NCBI RefSeq assembly: GCF_030269605.1
Contig: NZ_BSTQ01000022.1
Span: 1-64,000 of the forward strand
From: Lentzea sp. NBRC 105346
GTDB lineage: Bacteria > Actinomycetota > Actinomycetes > Mycobacteriales > Pseudonocardiaceae
Direction of reading: 5' to 3'
Length of the DNA stretch: 64,000 bases
A model generated the notes under the pieces. That model ran no database searches, was not told where the DNA came from, and worked only from the letters and a program-made list of their open reading frames with translations. Positions 1 to 8,536 of the stretch are shown here, piece after piece. Made by a program: the position numbers and the translations under genes. The first letter of the stretch is position 1, and each line of letters opens with the position of its first letter.

Positions 1-509
1 ACCAGACGTCGAGCGTGAAGGTCAACCTCAACGTCACCGTCTCCTCGACGACTCTGATGGGCCTGGATGATCACCCCGGCGAACTGCAGGGCTACGGCCC
101 GATCAGCGCCGAACTCGCCCGCGAGCTCGCGGGCGACTCGACCTGGCGGCGACTGCTCACTGACCCGCAGTCCGGCATGCTGCTGGATGTCGGCACCAGC
201 ACCTACCGGCCGCCGGAGCATCTACGCCGGTTCCTCTGGGCGCGCGATCAGACCTGCCGCCAGCCGGGCTGCATGATGCCCGCGCAACGCTGCGAACTCG
301 ACCACACCGTGCCCTACCCCGACGGCCCCACGGCTGCGTGCAACCTGTGCCCGTTCTGCAAGCACCATCATCGGCTCAAGCACAAGAGCAACTGGGCGGT
401 CACCCAGCCGATCCCCGGACGCTTCATCTTCAAGGCCCCGTCGGGAAAGGTGTACGTCCGCGAACCGGAACCGGTCCTGGCCGGCTTCCCGACCGATCCG
501 CCATTCTAA
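1..509 (+). CDS. DUF222/13E12-family HNH endonuclease, C-terminal part (cut by window edge)
   Basis: This is the 3' part of a gene that starts before the window; the reading frame is open from base 3. It ends in an HNH-type nuclease domain: two Cys pairs (the CRQPGC and CPFC stretches), the ELDHTVPYPDG core with the HNH Asp-His, and the KHHHRLKH segment. The 160-odd residues match the C-terminus of the complete protein at 57311-58450 with one visible difference (Q for V after HPGEL). The DNA differs at many third codon positions, so the protein is under purifying selection. Proteins of this type are repeated in actinobacterial genomes; their job is not settled. The downstream hairpin at 625-686 is also shared with the second copy. 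Confidence 0.85.
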   Translation, partial: QTSSVKVNLNVTVSSTTLMGLDDHPGELQGYGPISAELARELAGDSTWRRLLTDPQSGMLLDVGTSTYRPPEHLRRFLWARDQTCRQPGCMMPAQRCELDHTVPYPDGPTAACNLCPFCKHHHRLKHKSNWAVTQPIPGRFIFKAPSGKVYVREPEPVLAGFPTDPPF

Positions 510-704
510 AAAAACAAACAACGAAACTCGGGCCACACACCCCAGCCACGCTGGCAACCGCACCAAAATTACGCAAGTCTGGGCGGTGTCTGGGGCACGA
601 CGGCAGCCAACCACAGACCTCGGTACGTTGGCATTTTCGCGCGGACGCGGCGCCCTAGCGCCGTGGCCGCGCGAAAATGCCAACGTGTCGCGGCGCAGCC
701 GCGT
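510..704. repeat. Right-end repeat of the DUF222-HNH element, with long hairpin
   Basis: The 3' flank of the HNH gene is repeated, largely conserved, at 58451-58642 and in inverted orientation at 57050-57240. It holds a long hairpin: bases 625-644 pair perfectly with 667-686, and the interior (GC-rich with a CTAG centre) pairs imperfectly. It is followed by a smaller GC-rich dyad at 687-704. It may act as a bidirectional terminator between the HNH gene and the ArsR gene, and as the terminal repeat of a mobile-like unit. Confidence 0.75.
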
Positions 705-712
705 GAGATTAC

Positions 713-1069
713 TTAGTCGTGGTCGGGTTGCCCGGTCAGGCGGTGATCCGCCGCGTGGACGGCCTCCAGCAGCAGTCGCCGGACGTGTCCGCCGCGGGCG
801 CGGTAGAGGGACCGTCTGCCGTCGCGGCGGACCGACACCAGTCCCGCGAGCCGCAGCTTGGCCAGGTGCTGGGACACCGCGGGCCGGGCGATCCCGACCG
901 CGTGCGCGACCGTCGTCACGTCGTACTCCTGGCCGCACAACAGCCACAACACGCGCAACCGGGTCGCGTCGGCGAGCATCCGGAACCCGTCGACGGCGGC
1001 CTCGACGTGGGCGCCAGAGGGTAGCTGTTGCCAGTCTTGCGTTGTTGCAACGTCGTCGCGTGCGTACAT
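713..1069 (-). CDS. ArsR-family winged-helix transcriptional regulator
   Basis: A 118-residue protein (125 if the upstream ATG at 1088-1090 is used). It has the ArsR/SmtB core: ADATRLRVLWLL at the start of the fold, the recognition-helix segment GIARPAVSQHLAKLR, and the wing VRRDGRRSLYRARG. It lies head-to-head with an MFS exporter whose ATG (1089-1091) overlaps the alternative ATG of this gene. The second Met at 1067-1069 is preferred because it leaves some promoter space. No ribosome binding site is visible for either gene, which suggests leaderless mRNAs. There is no CxC metal motif, so the inducer is more likely an organic molecule or drug than a metal. It probably represses itself and the transporter. 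Confidence 0.85.
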   Translation of the reverse strand: MYARDDVATTQDWQQLPSGAHVEAAVDGFRMLADATRLRVLWLLCGQEYDVTTVAHAVGIARPAVSQHLAKLRLAGLVSVRRDGRRSLYRARGGHVRRLLLEAVHAADHRLTGQPDHD

Positions 1070-1090
1070 GTGCACATATAGTGCCACCAT
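1064..1090. promoter_or_regulatory. Compact divergent promoter/operator between ArsR and MFS genes
   Basis: The start regions of two divergent genes almost touch here. The only AT-rich stretch is the dyad around TGTGCACATA, which is the likely ArsR operator. With no Shine-Dalgarno on either side, both transcripts may be leaderless. Confidence 0.4.
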
Positions 1091-2294
1091 GCTCGCCGTA
1101 CTGCACGGCCGGACCTACCGGCATCTGTTCGGAGCGCAGGTCATCGCTCTGACCGGCTCCGGGCTGGCGACCGTCGCGCTGGGCCTGCTGGCGTACGAGC
1201 TCGCCGGACCGCGCGCGGGTGCCGTGCTCGGCACCGCGCTGGCGATCAAGATGGTCGCGTACGTGACGGTCGCCCCGATCGCGGCCGCGCTGCTCGGCGG
1301 GCTGTCTCGACGGGCCGTCCTCGTGGCGCTCGACCTCGTGCGGGCCGGGGTGGCCGTGGCACTGCCGTGGGCCGGCGAGGTCTGGCAGATCTACGTCCTG
1401 ATCTTCCTGTTGCAGGCCGCATCGGCCGCATTCACCCCGCTCTTCCAGGCGACCATCCCGGACGTGCTGACCGACGAGCGCGACTACACCAGGGCGCTCA
1501 CGTTGTCGCGGATGGCCTACGACCTCGAGGGGCTGCTGAGCCCGGCGCTCGCCGCCGCGGCGCTGACCGTGCTGGGCTTCCACGACCTGTTCCTCGGCAC
1601 CGCCGCCGGGTTCGCCGCCTCCGCCCTGCTTGTGGTCTCGGTGCTGCTGCCGCGCAACACCCCGGCCCCGCGCCCAGCGACGACGCGGGGAATCCGGATC
1701 TACCTAGCGACGCCACGGCTGCGCGGCCTGCTCGCCGCGCATCTCGCCGCCGCGGCCGCCGGTTCCATGGTGCTGGTCAACACCGTCGGCTACGTCCGCG
1801 ACGTGCTGCACCGCGACGCGCCGGATGTGGCGATCGCGTTGGGCGCCAACGGGATCGGGTCACTGGCGGCCGCGGTGGTGTTGCCGCGGCTGCTGGATCG
1901 GGTGCCCGATCGCGTCGTCGTGGTCCGGGCCGTCGCCGCACTGGTGGTCCTGCTGTTCACCGGCACGATGGTCGCTGGGACATGGCCGATGCTGCTCGTG
2001 CTGTGGACGCTGATCGGCGCCGCGTGCACGTTCGCACTCACTCCCGGAGCCCGGCTGCTGCGCCGCTCGGCCTCGCCGGACGACCGGGCCGCGGTGTTCG
2101 CCGCGGACTTCGCGTTGTCGCACACCTGCTGGCTGGTCTGTTATCCGCTCGCGGGGTGGCTTGCCAGTGCCGCGAGCATGACGACCGCGTTCGCCGTGCT
2201 CGGCGTGATTGCTGCCGGGGCGTTGATGATCGCGAGGCGGGTGTGGGTTTCGGACACCGCGAAATCCGTCGCGGTACCGGCCGGCCGCCGCTAG
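1089..2294 (+). CDS. MFS transporter (drug-exporter-like)
   Basis: A 401-residue membrane protein with about 12 hydrophobic segments and a short cytoplasmic N-terminus (HGRTYRHLFGAQ). It begins at the ATG at 1089; the reading frame is open upstream but that part is not membrane-like. The overall shape matches MFS permeases of the MdfA/EntS-like drug-efflux type. The adjacent divergent ArsR regulator suggests export of a small toxic compound that also serves as inducer. It is far from the iron-regulated siderophore genes and has no iron box, so I do not assign it to siderophore export. Confidence 0.8.
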   Translation: MLAVLHGRTYRHLFGAQVIALTGSGLATVALGLLAYELAGPRAGAVLGTALAIKMVAYVTVAPIAAALLGGLSRRAVLVALDLVRAGVAVALPWAGEVWQIYVLIFLLQAASAAFTPLFQATIPDVLTDERDYTRALTLSRMAYDLEGLLSPALAAAALTVLGFHDLFLGTAAGFAASALLVVSVLLPRNTPAPRPATTRGIRIYLATPRLRGLLAAHLAAAAAGSMVLVNTVGYVRDVLHRDAPDVAIALGANGIGSLAAAVVLPRLLDRVPDRVVVVRAVAALVVLLFTGTMVAGTWPMLLVLWTLIGAACTFALTPGARLLRRSASPDDRAAVFAADFALSHTCWLVCYPLAGWLASAASMTTAFAVLGVIAAGALMIARRVWVSDTAKSVAVPAGRR

Positions 2295-2301
2295 CTTGCG
2301 A

Positions 2302-2943
2302 ATGGTGGATCTCTTCTCACGGTCGTGGGCCGCGTTGCGCGCGGCGGTCGCGGAGCTTCCGGACGACGCCTTCGCCGAACCGTCCGGCTGCGCCGGGTGG
2401 CTGGTGCGGGACCTGGTGTGCCACCTGGTGATCGACGCGCAGGACGTGCTGATCACGCTGGTGACCCCGGCCGAGTCGGAACCGACCCACGACGCCGTGA
2501 CCTACTGGAAGGTGTCCGGCACCCCGCCCACCGGCGACGACCCGCTCGACGCGCTGATCGTCCGGCTCGCCGCCGCCTACGAGGATCCGGCGCTGCTGAA
2601 GTTCCACCTCGACGACGTCGGTTCCGCCGCCGGTCGTGCCGCCGCCCTCGCCGACCCCGCCCTGCGCGTGAGCACCCAGGACATGGTGCTCACCGCGGGC
2701 GACTATCTCTCCGCGTACGTCCTGGAGTGGACCCTGCACCACCTCGACCTGATCGAGCACCTGCCGGGCGTGGCCGGACCGCCCGCCGAGTGCCTCGCCC
2801 GGTCCCGCGCGATGCTCGAGCAGATCGCCGGGGCCGCGTTCCCCGCTTCGTGGTCCGACGAGGACGTGCTGCTGGTCGGCACTGGAAGGCGTGCGGCGAC
2901 CGACTCCGAGTCGGACGTGAAGATCCCGATCGTGCTCGGCTGA
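2302..2943 (+). CDS. Maleylpyruvate isomerase N-terminal/DinB-like domain protein
   Basis: A 213-residue protein that follows the MFS stop by a few bases and is probably co-transcribed with it. The N-terminal part (WAALRAAVAELPDDAFAEPSGCAGWLVRDLVCHLV) has the four-helix-bundle pattern and the conserved Trp/His of the mycothiol-dependent maleylpyruvate isomerase N-terminal family (TIGR03083-like). Members bind a metal and often use mycothiol, but most actinobacterial paralogues have no known reaction. ATG at 2302 is chosen over the TTG at 2296. The substrate is unknown; a role in thiol-dependent detoxification next to the exporter is only a guess. Confidence 0.7.
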   Translation: MVDLFSRSWAALRAAVAELPDDAFAEPSGCAGWLVRDLVCHLVIDAQDVLITLVTPAESEPTHDAVTYWKVSGTPPTGDDPLDALIVRLAAAYEDPALLKFHLDDVGSAAGRAAALADPALRVSTQDMVLTAGDYLSAYVLEWTLHHLDLIEHLPGVAGPPAECLARSRAMLEQIAGAAFPASWSDEDVLLVGTGRRAATDSESDVKIPIVLG

Positions 2944-3015
2944 AAGCGCTACTTCCGGCTCCTGTATCTCAGTTCGCCACGTGAGAGCGTTCCCGGCGAT
3001 CGAGAGGGGGAGGCC

Positions 3016-4467
3016 ATGTCCAAGTTGCTCACAGCCGTGCTCACCGCCGGTCTACTTGGGACCGGCACGCCTGCGAGCGCGGCTCAGGTGCCGGTTCCGA
3101 CGCTGACGTGGACGGACTGCGCCGACGGGTTCCAGTGCGCGAAGGCCGAGATGCCGCTCGACTACCGCCGTCCCGGTGGGGAGAAGATCACGCTCGGGCT
3201 GACTCGCAAGCCGGCCACCGATCCAGCCCGGCGGATCGGCTCCCTGTTCCTGAACCCTGGCGGTCCCGGCGGCGGTACGGACTGGCTGGTCCGTGGCTTC
3301 GCCAAGTGGGGACCGCCGGAGCTCGCGGCCCGGTTCGACCTCATCGGCTTCGATCCACGAGGTGTCAAGCGCAGCGAACCGCTCGCCTGCCAGTCGCAGA
3401 CCGAGTACGCGCAGGCGTGGTCGCAGGCGACCAGCCGGCCCACCAAGGACTCGTTCGACCGCGCGGTGCGGCAGGGCAAGGAGTTCGCCGACGCCTGCGG
3501 CCGGGCGAGCGCCCGGATCCTGCCGTTCGTCGGCACCGAGTACGTCGCCCGCGACATGGACCTGCTGCGTCGCGCGGTCGGCGACAGCAAGCTGAACTAC
3601 CTCGGCTTCTCGTTCGGCACGTACATCGGCACGGTGTACGCGAACCTGTTCCCGAAGAACATCCGCGTGCTCGCTCTGGACGGCGCGTACAACCCGCAGA
3701 CCTACGCGAACCGGCCGTACGAGTACGACCTCGGCCAGTTCAAGGCCGTGGAGGCCGCGCTGGGCCGGTTCTTCGACTGGTGCAAGGCCACCACCGACAA
3801 GTGCTCGTTCGGTGCGCGCGACCCGCGCTCGGCGTTCGTCAAGCTGCAGAAGGATTTGGACGCCGACCCGGTCCGCGACGCTTCCGGCGGGTTCGTGGGC
3901 AACGGCGCCACGGTCACCTACAACGTCATGTCCTCTTTGGGCGGTGGGAAGTACGCCTGGCCCTACATCGCACAGGGGCTCGCCGACGCGCAGCTCCGGA
4001 CAGGTGAGCTACTTGAAGTGCCGGCTGCGGACTACCTCGCGGCCAACACCTCGGTCGAGTGCGCGGACCGGGCGTTCCCCGCGTACCAGCTGCAGGCCCG
4101 CCTGCGGATCGCGTCGGACGCGGCCCCGCTGACCGGACCGGCGCTGGCGTACGCGGTGCCGAGCTACGACCACGCGCACGCCACGGGCTGCACCCAGTGG
4201 CCGGTGCGGTCAAGGTCCCGGTTCGCCGGACCGTTCCACGCACCCGGCACGCCGCCGATCCTGGTCGTGGGCAACACCGGCGACCCGGACACCCCGTACG
4301 AGGACTCCGTGGCGCTGGCGAGGATCCTGCGCAACGGTCACCTGCTCACCTACCGCGGTGAGGGGCACACCGGGTACTTCCAGAGCGAGAAGTGCGTCGC
4401 GGACAAGATCACGGCGTACCTCCTGGACGGCACCCCACCGGCCGAGGGCACCGTCTGCGCGGACTGA
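3016..4467 (+). CDS. Secreted alpha/beta-hydrolase, tripeptidyl aminopeptidase family
   Basis: 483 residues with a signal peptide (positively charged start, hydrophobic core, cleavage near ASA-AQV at residues 21-24). The alpha/beta-hydrolase fold shows an oxyanion/HG-like loop FLNPGGPGGG, nucleophile elbow GFSFGT (Ser), a late Asp in NTGDPDTPY and the catalytic His in EGHTGY. The C-terminal part carries the TAP-like domain typical of Streptomyces tripeptidyl aminopeptidases and SlpD/SlpE proteins. It should cleave short N-terminal peptides from extracellular proteins. A good Shine-Dalgarno (GAGAGGGGGAGG) precedes the ATG. It converges on the next gene with only five bases between stops. Confidence 0.88.
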   Translation: MSKLLTAVLTAGLLGTGTPASAAQVPVPTLTWTDCADGFQCAKAEMPLDYRRPGGEKITLGLTRKPATDPARRIGSLFLNPGGPGGGTDWLVRGFAKWGPPELAARFDLIGFDPRGVKRSEPLACQSQTEYAQAWSQATSRPTKDSFDRAVRQGKEFADACGRASARILPFVGTEYVARDMDLLRRAVGDSKLNYLGFSFGTYIGTVYANLFPKNIRVLALDGAYNPQTYANRPYEYDLGQFKAVEAALGRFFDWCKATTDKCSFGARDPRSAFVKLQKDLDADPVRDASGGFVGNGATVTYNVMSSLGGGKYAWPYIAQGLADAQLRTGELLEVPAADYLAANTSVECADRAFPAYQLQARLRIASDAAPLTGPALAYAVPSYDHAHATGCTQWPVRSRSRFAGPFHAPGTPPILVVGNTGDPDTPYEDSVALARILRNGHLLTYRGEGHTGYFQSEKCVADKITAYLLDGTPPAEGTVCAD

Positions 4468-4472
4468 CGCGG

Positions 4473-5222
4473 TTACGCCAGCCAGTCCCGCAGACCGATG
4501 CGGCCCAGCTCGGCACCCTCGCCGGGCAGCAACGAGTCCTGCTCCAGCAGTGTCCCGAAGTACGGCGCCCGCGGGTCGGCGATCACCTCACGTTCGTCGG
4601 CCCGCGCGGTGAGCACGGTCCGGACCCACGTCGCCATGCCCAGGACGTCGGGCCCGGCCACCTCGAGCGTGCCACCGAGCGGTGAACCCGCCGCGGTCCG
4701 CGCGACGAAGGCGGCGACCTCCTCGGCCGCGATCGGCCGCACCCCCGCGTCGGGCAGCCGCACTGTGCCGCCGGACGTGGCCGAGTCGGCGACCGCGCCC
4801 GCGAACTCCAGGAACTGGGTGGCGCGGACGAGCGAGTACGGCAGCCCGCCCTCCTCGATCAGGTTCTCCTGCACCACCTTCGCCCGCAGGTACCCGGAGT
4901 CCGGCAACCGGTCGGCGCCCACCACCGACAACGCGACGAAGTGACCGACCCCGGCGTCGGTGCCTGCCGCGACCAGATTCGACGTCGCCGTGCGGAAGAA
5001 CGACATGACGTCGTCGTCGGCGAACGACGGCGAGTTCGACACATCGACCAACACGTCCGCACCCACGAGCACCTCTTTCAAGCCCTCGCCGGTGAGGGTG
5101 TCGACACCGCTCGCCGGCGAGGCGGGCACGGCGTCGTGGCCGTGTTCGCGCAGCCGCGTCACCACCTGCGAGCCGATCAGACCGGTGCCGCCGACAACCA
5201 CGATCCTCATCATCAGTCCCAT
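4473..5222 (-). CDS. NAD(P)-binding epimerase/NmrA-like protein linked to ECF41 sigma factor
   Basis: About 249 residues. The Rossmann motif VGGTGLIGSQV lies directly after the start, so the protein begins at one of three nearby Met codons (5222, 5213 or 5210); 5222 is given here. The rest follows the atypical SDR (NmrA/epimerase) pattern. It is transcribed after the ECF41 sigma factor. ECF41 factors are classically paired with a COE protein (carboxymuconolactone decarboxylase, oxidoreductase or epimerase), and this gene fits the epimerase/oxidoreductase partner. It is therefore a likely target of that sigma factor. The substrate is unknown. Confidence 0.8.
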   Translation of the reverse strand: MGLMMRIVVVGGTGLIGSQVVTRLREHGHDAVPASPASGVDTLTGEGLKEVLVGADVLVDVSNSPSFADDDVMSFFRTATSNLVAAGTDAGVGHFVALSVVGADRLPDSGYLRAKVVQENLIEEGGLPYSLVRATQFLEFAGAVADSATSGGTVRLPDAGVRPIAAEEVAAFVARTAAGSPLGGTLEVAGPDVLGMATWVRTVLTARADEREVIADPRAPYFGTLLEQDSLLPGEGAELGRIGLRDWLA

Positions 5223-5292
5223 CGTCAGCCGCCCCACGCGGAGCGGGTCGTCAGCTAGGACAAGACAGAACGCCGATCTGTGACAGCACACA

Positions 5293-6168
5293 TCACCCAC
5301 ATCGGATGGAGCCGAGCTTCGCGGGGTTCAGCTGCCACAACACCTGGTCGATGCCGGATGCCGACGCGGTCACCGTCACCACCCCGAAGACCTCGCCGTC
5401 GCGTCGCAGCACCGCCGCAACCTGCCCGTTGACCGAGGCGAACGTCACCTCGGCACCCGTCCAGAAGCTCGCCGAGTACGCCCGGACGACCTTCGCCACG
5501 GTGAGCGCGCCCACCAACGGCACCCGCGCGGCGCGCACCACACCGCCACCGTCGGAGTAGCTCACCACGTCCGCGCTGAACAGCTCCTCCAGCGCGGCGA
5601 GGTCACCGGCCTGGGCCGCGGCCACGAACGCGGTCAGCAACCGCCGCTGCTCGGCCGCGTCGACCGGCGCGCGGCGTTCCCCGGCGAGCCGCTTGCGGGC
5701 CCGGCTGACCAGCTGCCGGCTCGCGACCTCGCTGGTTCGCACGATCTCGGCGATCTGCTCGTACGGGTAGTCGAACGCCTCCCGCAGCACGTACGCGGCC
5801 CGTTCCGCCGGGGTCAGCCGTTCCAGCAACAGCAGCACGGCCAGCTCCAGCACCGCACCACGCTCGGCACCCAGCTGCGGATCCGCGGACGTGTCCACCG
5901 GTTCCGGCAGCCACGGTCCCGCGTAGGTCTCGTGCCGCGCCCGCGCGCTCTGGCTCACGTTGATGGCCATCCGCGTGATCGCGGTCGACAGGTACGCCTC
6001 CGGTTTGTCCACAGTGGACCGATCGACCACCTGCCAGCGCGCCCAGAGGTCCTGCACGAGGTCCTCGGCGTCCTGCGCGCTGCCCAGCATGCGGTAGGCG
6101 ATCCCGAACAGCCTCGGGCGCAGGGCCGCGAACTCGGCGGCGGCGCGGCCGAGCTCGTCGGCTACCAG
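5293..6168 (-). CDS. ECF41-type RNA polymerase sigma factor with C-terminal SnoaL-like domain
   Basis: Regions sigma2 (RLFGIAYRMLGSAQDAEDLVQD) and sigma4 (LTPAERAAYVLREAF, then YEQIAEIVRTSEVASRQLVSRARKRL) are followed by a roughly 110-residue SnoaL-like extension. The three signatures of group ECF41 are present: WLPEP in the linker, DGGG in the extension and NPAKL near the end. In this group the C-terminal domain tunes activity instead of a separate anti-sigma factor. No ATG or GTG lies in frame before sigma2. The frame begins near a CTG at 6166-6168, overlapping the TAG of the upstream gene, with a TTG at 6244-6246 as the alternative. The exact start, and whether it is translationally coupled, is uncertain. 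Confidence 0.85.
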   Translation of the reverse strand: MVADELGRAAAEFAALRPRLFGIAYRMLGSAQDAEDLVQDLWARWQVVDRSTVDKPEAYLSTAITRMAINVSQSARARHETYAGPWLPEPVDTSADPQLGAERGAVLELAVLLLLERLTPAERAAYVLREAFDYPYEQIAEIVRTSEVASRQLVSRARKRLAGERRAPVDAAEQRRLLTAFVAAAQAGDLAALEELFSADVVSYSDGGGVVRAARVPLVGALTVAKVVRAYSASFWTGAEVTFASVNGQVAAVLRRDGEVFGVVTVTASASGIDQVLWQLNPAKLGSIRCG

Positions 6169-6470
6169 GTCAGGCCCTCGAGGTCGAGGGTCTGCTGGTG
6201 CGGCCCGCCGGTGAACGAGCTGGTGAGCAACCCGGCCGAGCGGCAACGGCCGCAGCTCACCGGTGACGTGGTCGCCTTGAACCGGGTGAAGTCCCAGCTG
6301 CCGGTGCCGACGTGGCAGCCGGGACCCGGCACCTCCAGGCCGAGCCACGCCTGCATCCGCACGGCGTGCACCACGTCCGAGCCGTCGAGATAACCGTTGA
6401 GCCGGCCCGCGAACCGGGCTCGTGCCTGCGCTGCGGGTTCGGCGAGGGCTTCCTGCAGGGCGGACGTCAT
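6162..6470 (-). CDS. Small hypothetical protein with Cys pairs, upstream of the sigma factor
   Basis: 102 residues starting at ATG 6468-6470. The first half is helical and Ala-rich. The second half carries a Cys-His pair (GCHVGTG) and a CGRC motif that could form a small zinc site. Its stop codon (TAG, 6162-6164) overlaps the start region of the ECF41 gene, so the two are probably coupled. I do not recognise the family. It could be a regulator of the sigma factor. Confidence 0.5.
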   Translation of the reverse strand: MTSALQEALAEPAAQARARFAGRLNGYLDGSDVVHAVRMQAWLGLEVPGPGCHVGTGSWDFTRFKATTSPVSCGRCRSAGLLTSSFTGGPHQQTLDLEGLTW

Positions 6471-6539
6471 GAACCCGATTCAACCAGGAGGACCGGGCCG
6501 GACGCGGCTCATCCGCGTGGCGCGTCAGAATACTGCTCT

Positions 6540-7649
6540 CTATAACTTCAGTGTTGACCGAAAAGAAGCATCTCGGCGTGGCCACCCAAGTGCCGTCACG
6601 AAAAGCAAACCCGCCAGGACGATGAAGGCGGCGGCGACCGACGTGGCCACCACAACCGGCGCCAGCAGCACCGGTGCGGCGAACTGGCCGAGGAAGCTCG
6701 CGCTCGCGGCACCGGCCAGGGCACGGCCGCGCGCGGCGGGAGACACGGCCTCGCCGATCAGGGAAGTGGCCAGGGGGAACGCGATGCCCATGCCCAGCCC
6801 GAAGAGTATCGGGCCGCCGAAGAGCAGCCGGGGATCGGACGCGACGCCGAGCACGACGAACGCGAGCGTCCACAGCGCCAAACAACCCCGCAGCACCAAG
6901 ACGTCACGGAACCGGGCCCGCACCCGAGCGAACAGCAGCCCGGCCAACCCGCCCGCGAGCGCGAGAGCCATGGGATACCAGGAGATCGCGAACGGGCCGA
7001 GCCCGCCGAGCCGTTGCGGCAACAGCACCGCGATCGCATAGAGCAGCACGTTGTTGAGGAACAGCAACAGGTACAACGACATCGGCGCCCGTTCGCGAGG
7101 CGGAACAATGGACGGGCGGGTGTCCGGCAGCACGACCATGGCGATCACCGCGAGCGGCAGCGCCACCAGATACAGGGCGAACGGCGCGTGCCAGGACAGC
7201 TCGCCGAGCGCGCCGCCGAGCAGGGGGAACACCACGCCGCCCGCCATGGTCGCGGTGCCGCGCAGGCCCATCATCCGGTCGCGAAGTGCACCGGACCAGC
7301 ACGCGACCAGTGCGACAGTGGCGCCGGTGAACACGAACGCGAGGCTGAGCCCGAACAGCACACGCACGAAGATCAGCCACGGGTAGGAGTCGACGACCAG
7401 GCCGGCGCCACCGGCCAGGCCATAACCGAGTAGGCCCAAGGCGAACGGTCGGCGCACGCCCCAGCGATCGATCGCCCGGCCGGCGAGCGGAGCCGCGGCC
7501 GCCACGGCGAGCGCGTGCACCGTGACGGCGATGCCCGCTGCGCCGGAACCGACCCGCAGGTCCGTGCGCAGCAGGACGATCACCGGGACGATCGCCGTCC
7601 CCGCCATCACCCCGAGCGTCGAGGCGGCGAGGACCAGCAACCGGGTCAC
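6540..7649 (-). CDS. MFS transporter (last gene of the oxidative operon)
   Basis: 369 residues with about 12 membrane segments and the MFS cytoplasmic-loop motif GRAIDRWGVRRPFALG between segments 2 and 3. The start is a GTG at 7647-7649 that overlaps the stop of the upstream membrane-protein gene (GTGA), so the two are translationally coupled. This is the second MFS in the same operon and may export the end product or import the substrate. Its closest general type is the multidrug/arabinose-efflux class. The substrate is unknown. Confidence 0.8.
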   Translation of the reverse strand: MTRLLVLAASTLGVMAGTAIVPVIVLLRTDLRVGSGAAGIAVTVHALAVAAAAPLAGRAIDRWGVRRPFALGLLGYGLAGGAGLVVDSYPWLIFVRVLFGLSLAFVFTGATVALVACWSGALRDRMMGLRGTATMAGGVVFPLLGGALGELSWHAPFALYLVALPLAVIAMVVLPDTRPSIVPPRERAPMSLYLLLFLNNVLLYAIAVLLPQRLGGLGPFAISWYPMALALAGGLAGLLFARVRARFRDVLVLRGCLALWTLAFVVLGVASDPRLLFGGPILFGLGMGIAFPLATSLIGEAVSPAARGRALAGAASASFLGQFAAPVLLAPVVVATSVAAAFIVLAGLLFVTALGWPRRDASFRSTLKL

Positions 7650-8536
7650 GTCCAGGGCGCCAGCGGGTACCAGGGGATGACGCCGCGGAACTGCAGCATG
7701 CGCACGTCCCAGTAGAAGATCGTGAAGACGCCGGTCAGGATGAGCGCGCCCGCGGTGATCGGCAACGCCCGCGCGGCCAGCCACCCACGCAGCCTGCCGC
7801 CCGCGACGTTGAGCAGGAGCAGCAGCAACGCCATGACGAGGATGTTGCCGACCGACTGCAGCACGAACGCAAAGGCGCCATACAAGGGGTTGCCGCTCTC
7901 GGCCGCGGCGCGGAAGAGCTGGCGGAACAACGGCCACGGTCGGCCGATCAAGAACCCGCCGATCAACGCGCCGAGGAACACCAGACGGGCCCGCGGAAGC
8001 CGTGCGAACGGGTCGCGCACCAGGCCCAGTTGCGCGAGCCCAAGATAGGTCAGCGACACCCCGATGATCCCGAACACGACCATGGACTGGATGTTGCGGG
8101 CGGTCAGTTCCCCGAGCGGCGCCCGGTCCGCGTTGAACTGCGGCATGCGCGTGCCGACGAGGCTGACGACCACGCCGTAGGCCGCCGACACGGCCACCAT
8201 GCCCGCGGCCAGCCATTTCAACGGGTCCAGCGTCGCCATCAGCCGCCGCCACCGGCCGCCCTCGCCGCCGAGCATCGGTGCCATGGCGCCGAACACCGCG
8301 ACGTTGCAGCCGGTGAACGTGCCCGCGAGGCCCGACGCGAAGGCGAAGAACACACCGGCGGCGATCCCGGTGATCGGCTGCTTCGGGTCGTGGCCGAGCA
8401 TCGCGCCGGCGACGTTGCCGCCGATCGTGGTGTCGACGAACTGCGCGGACCAGATTGTGGTGAGGAGGAAACCGAGAACCGCGCTGATGACCACGATCCT
8501 GCGGGTGTTGGTGGGTGTCTCGACCTGGTGTGCCAT
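7646..8536 (-). CDS. Polytopic membrane protein of unknown function
   Basis: 296 residues with roughly eight to nine hydrophobic segments. A conserved-looking loop GLAGTFTGCNVAVFGAMAPML with a single Cys recalls the CcdA/DsbD transmembrane region, but the paired Cys residues of thiol carriers are missing. Its ATG overlaps the aldehyde dehydrogenase stop by one base (TGATG). I do not recognise the function. Its place in a tightly overlapping operon suggests it works with the oxidative enzymes, perhaps in transport or electron supply. Confidence 0.65.
   Translation of the reverse strand: MAHQVETPTNTRRIVVISAVLGFLLTTIWSAQFVDTTIGGNVAGAMLGHDPKQPITGIAAGVFFAFASGLAGTFTGCNVAVFGAMAPMLGGEGGRWRRLMATLDPLKWLAAGMVAVSAAYGVVVSLVGTRMPQFNADRAPLGELTARNIQSMVVFGIIGVSLTYLGLAQLGLVRDPFARLPRARLVFLGALIGGFLIGRPWPLFRQLFRAAAESGNPLYGAFAFVLQSVGNILVMALLLLLLNVAGGRLRGWLAARALPITAGALILTGVFTIFYWDVRMLQFRGVIPWYPLAPWT

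Noticed and set aside
858..1088. N-terminal extension of the MFS gene from 858
   Set aside because: The 77 extra residues are not membrane-like, lie opposite the ArsR gene, and the transporter begins naturally at the ATG at 1089.
1089..2294. The first MFS as a siderophore exporter (EntS-like)
   Set aside because: It is paired with ArsR, has no iron box, and the siderophore locus has its own ABC exporter.
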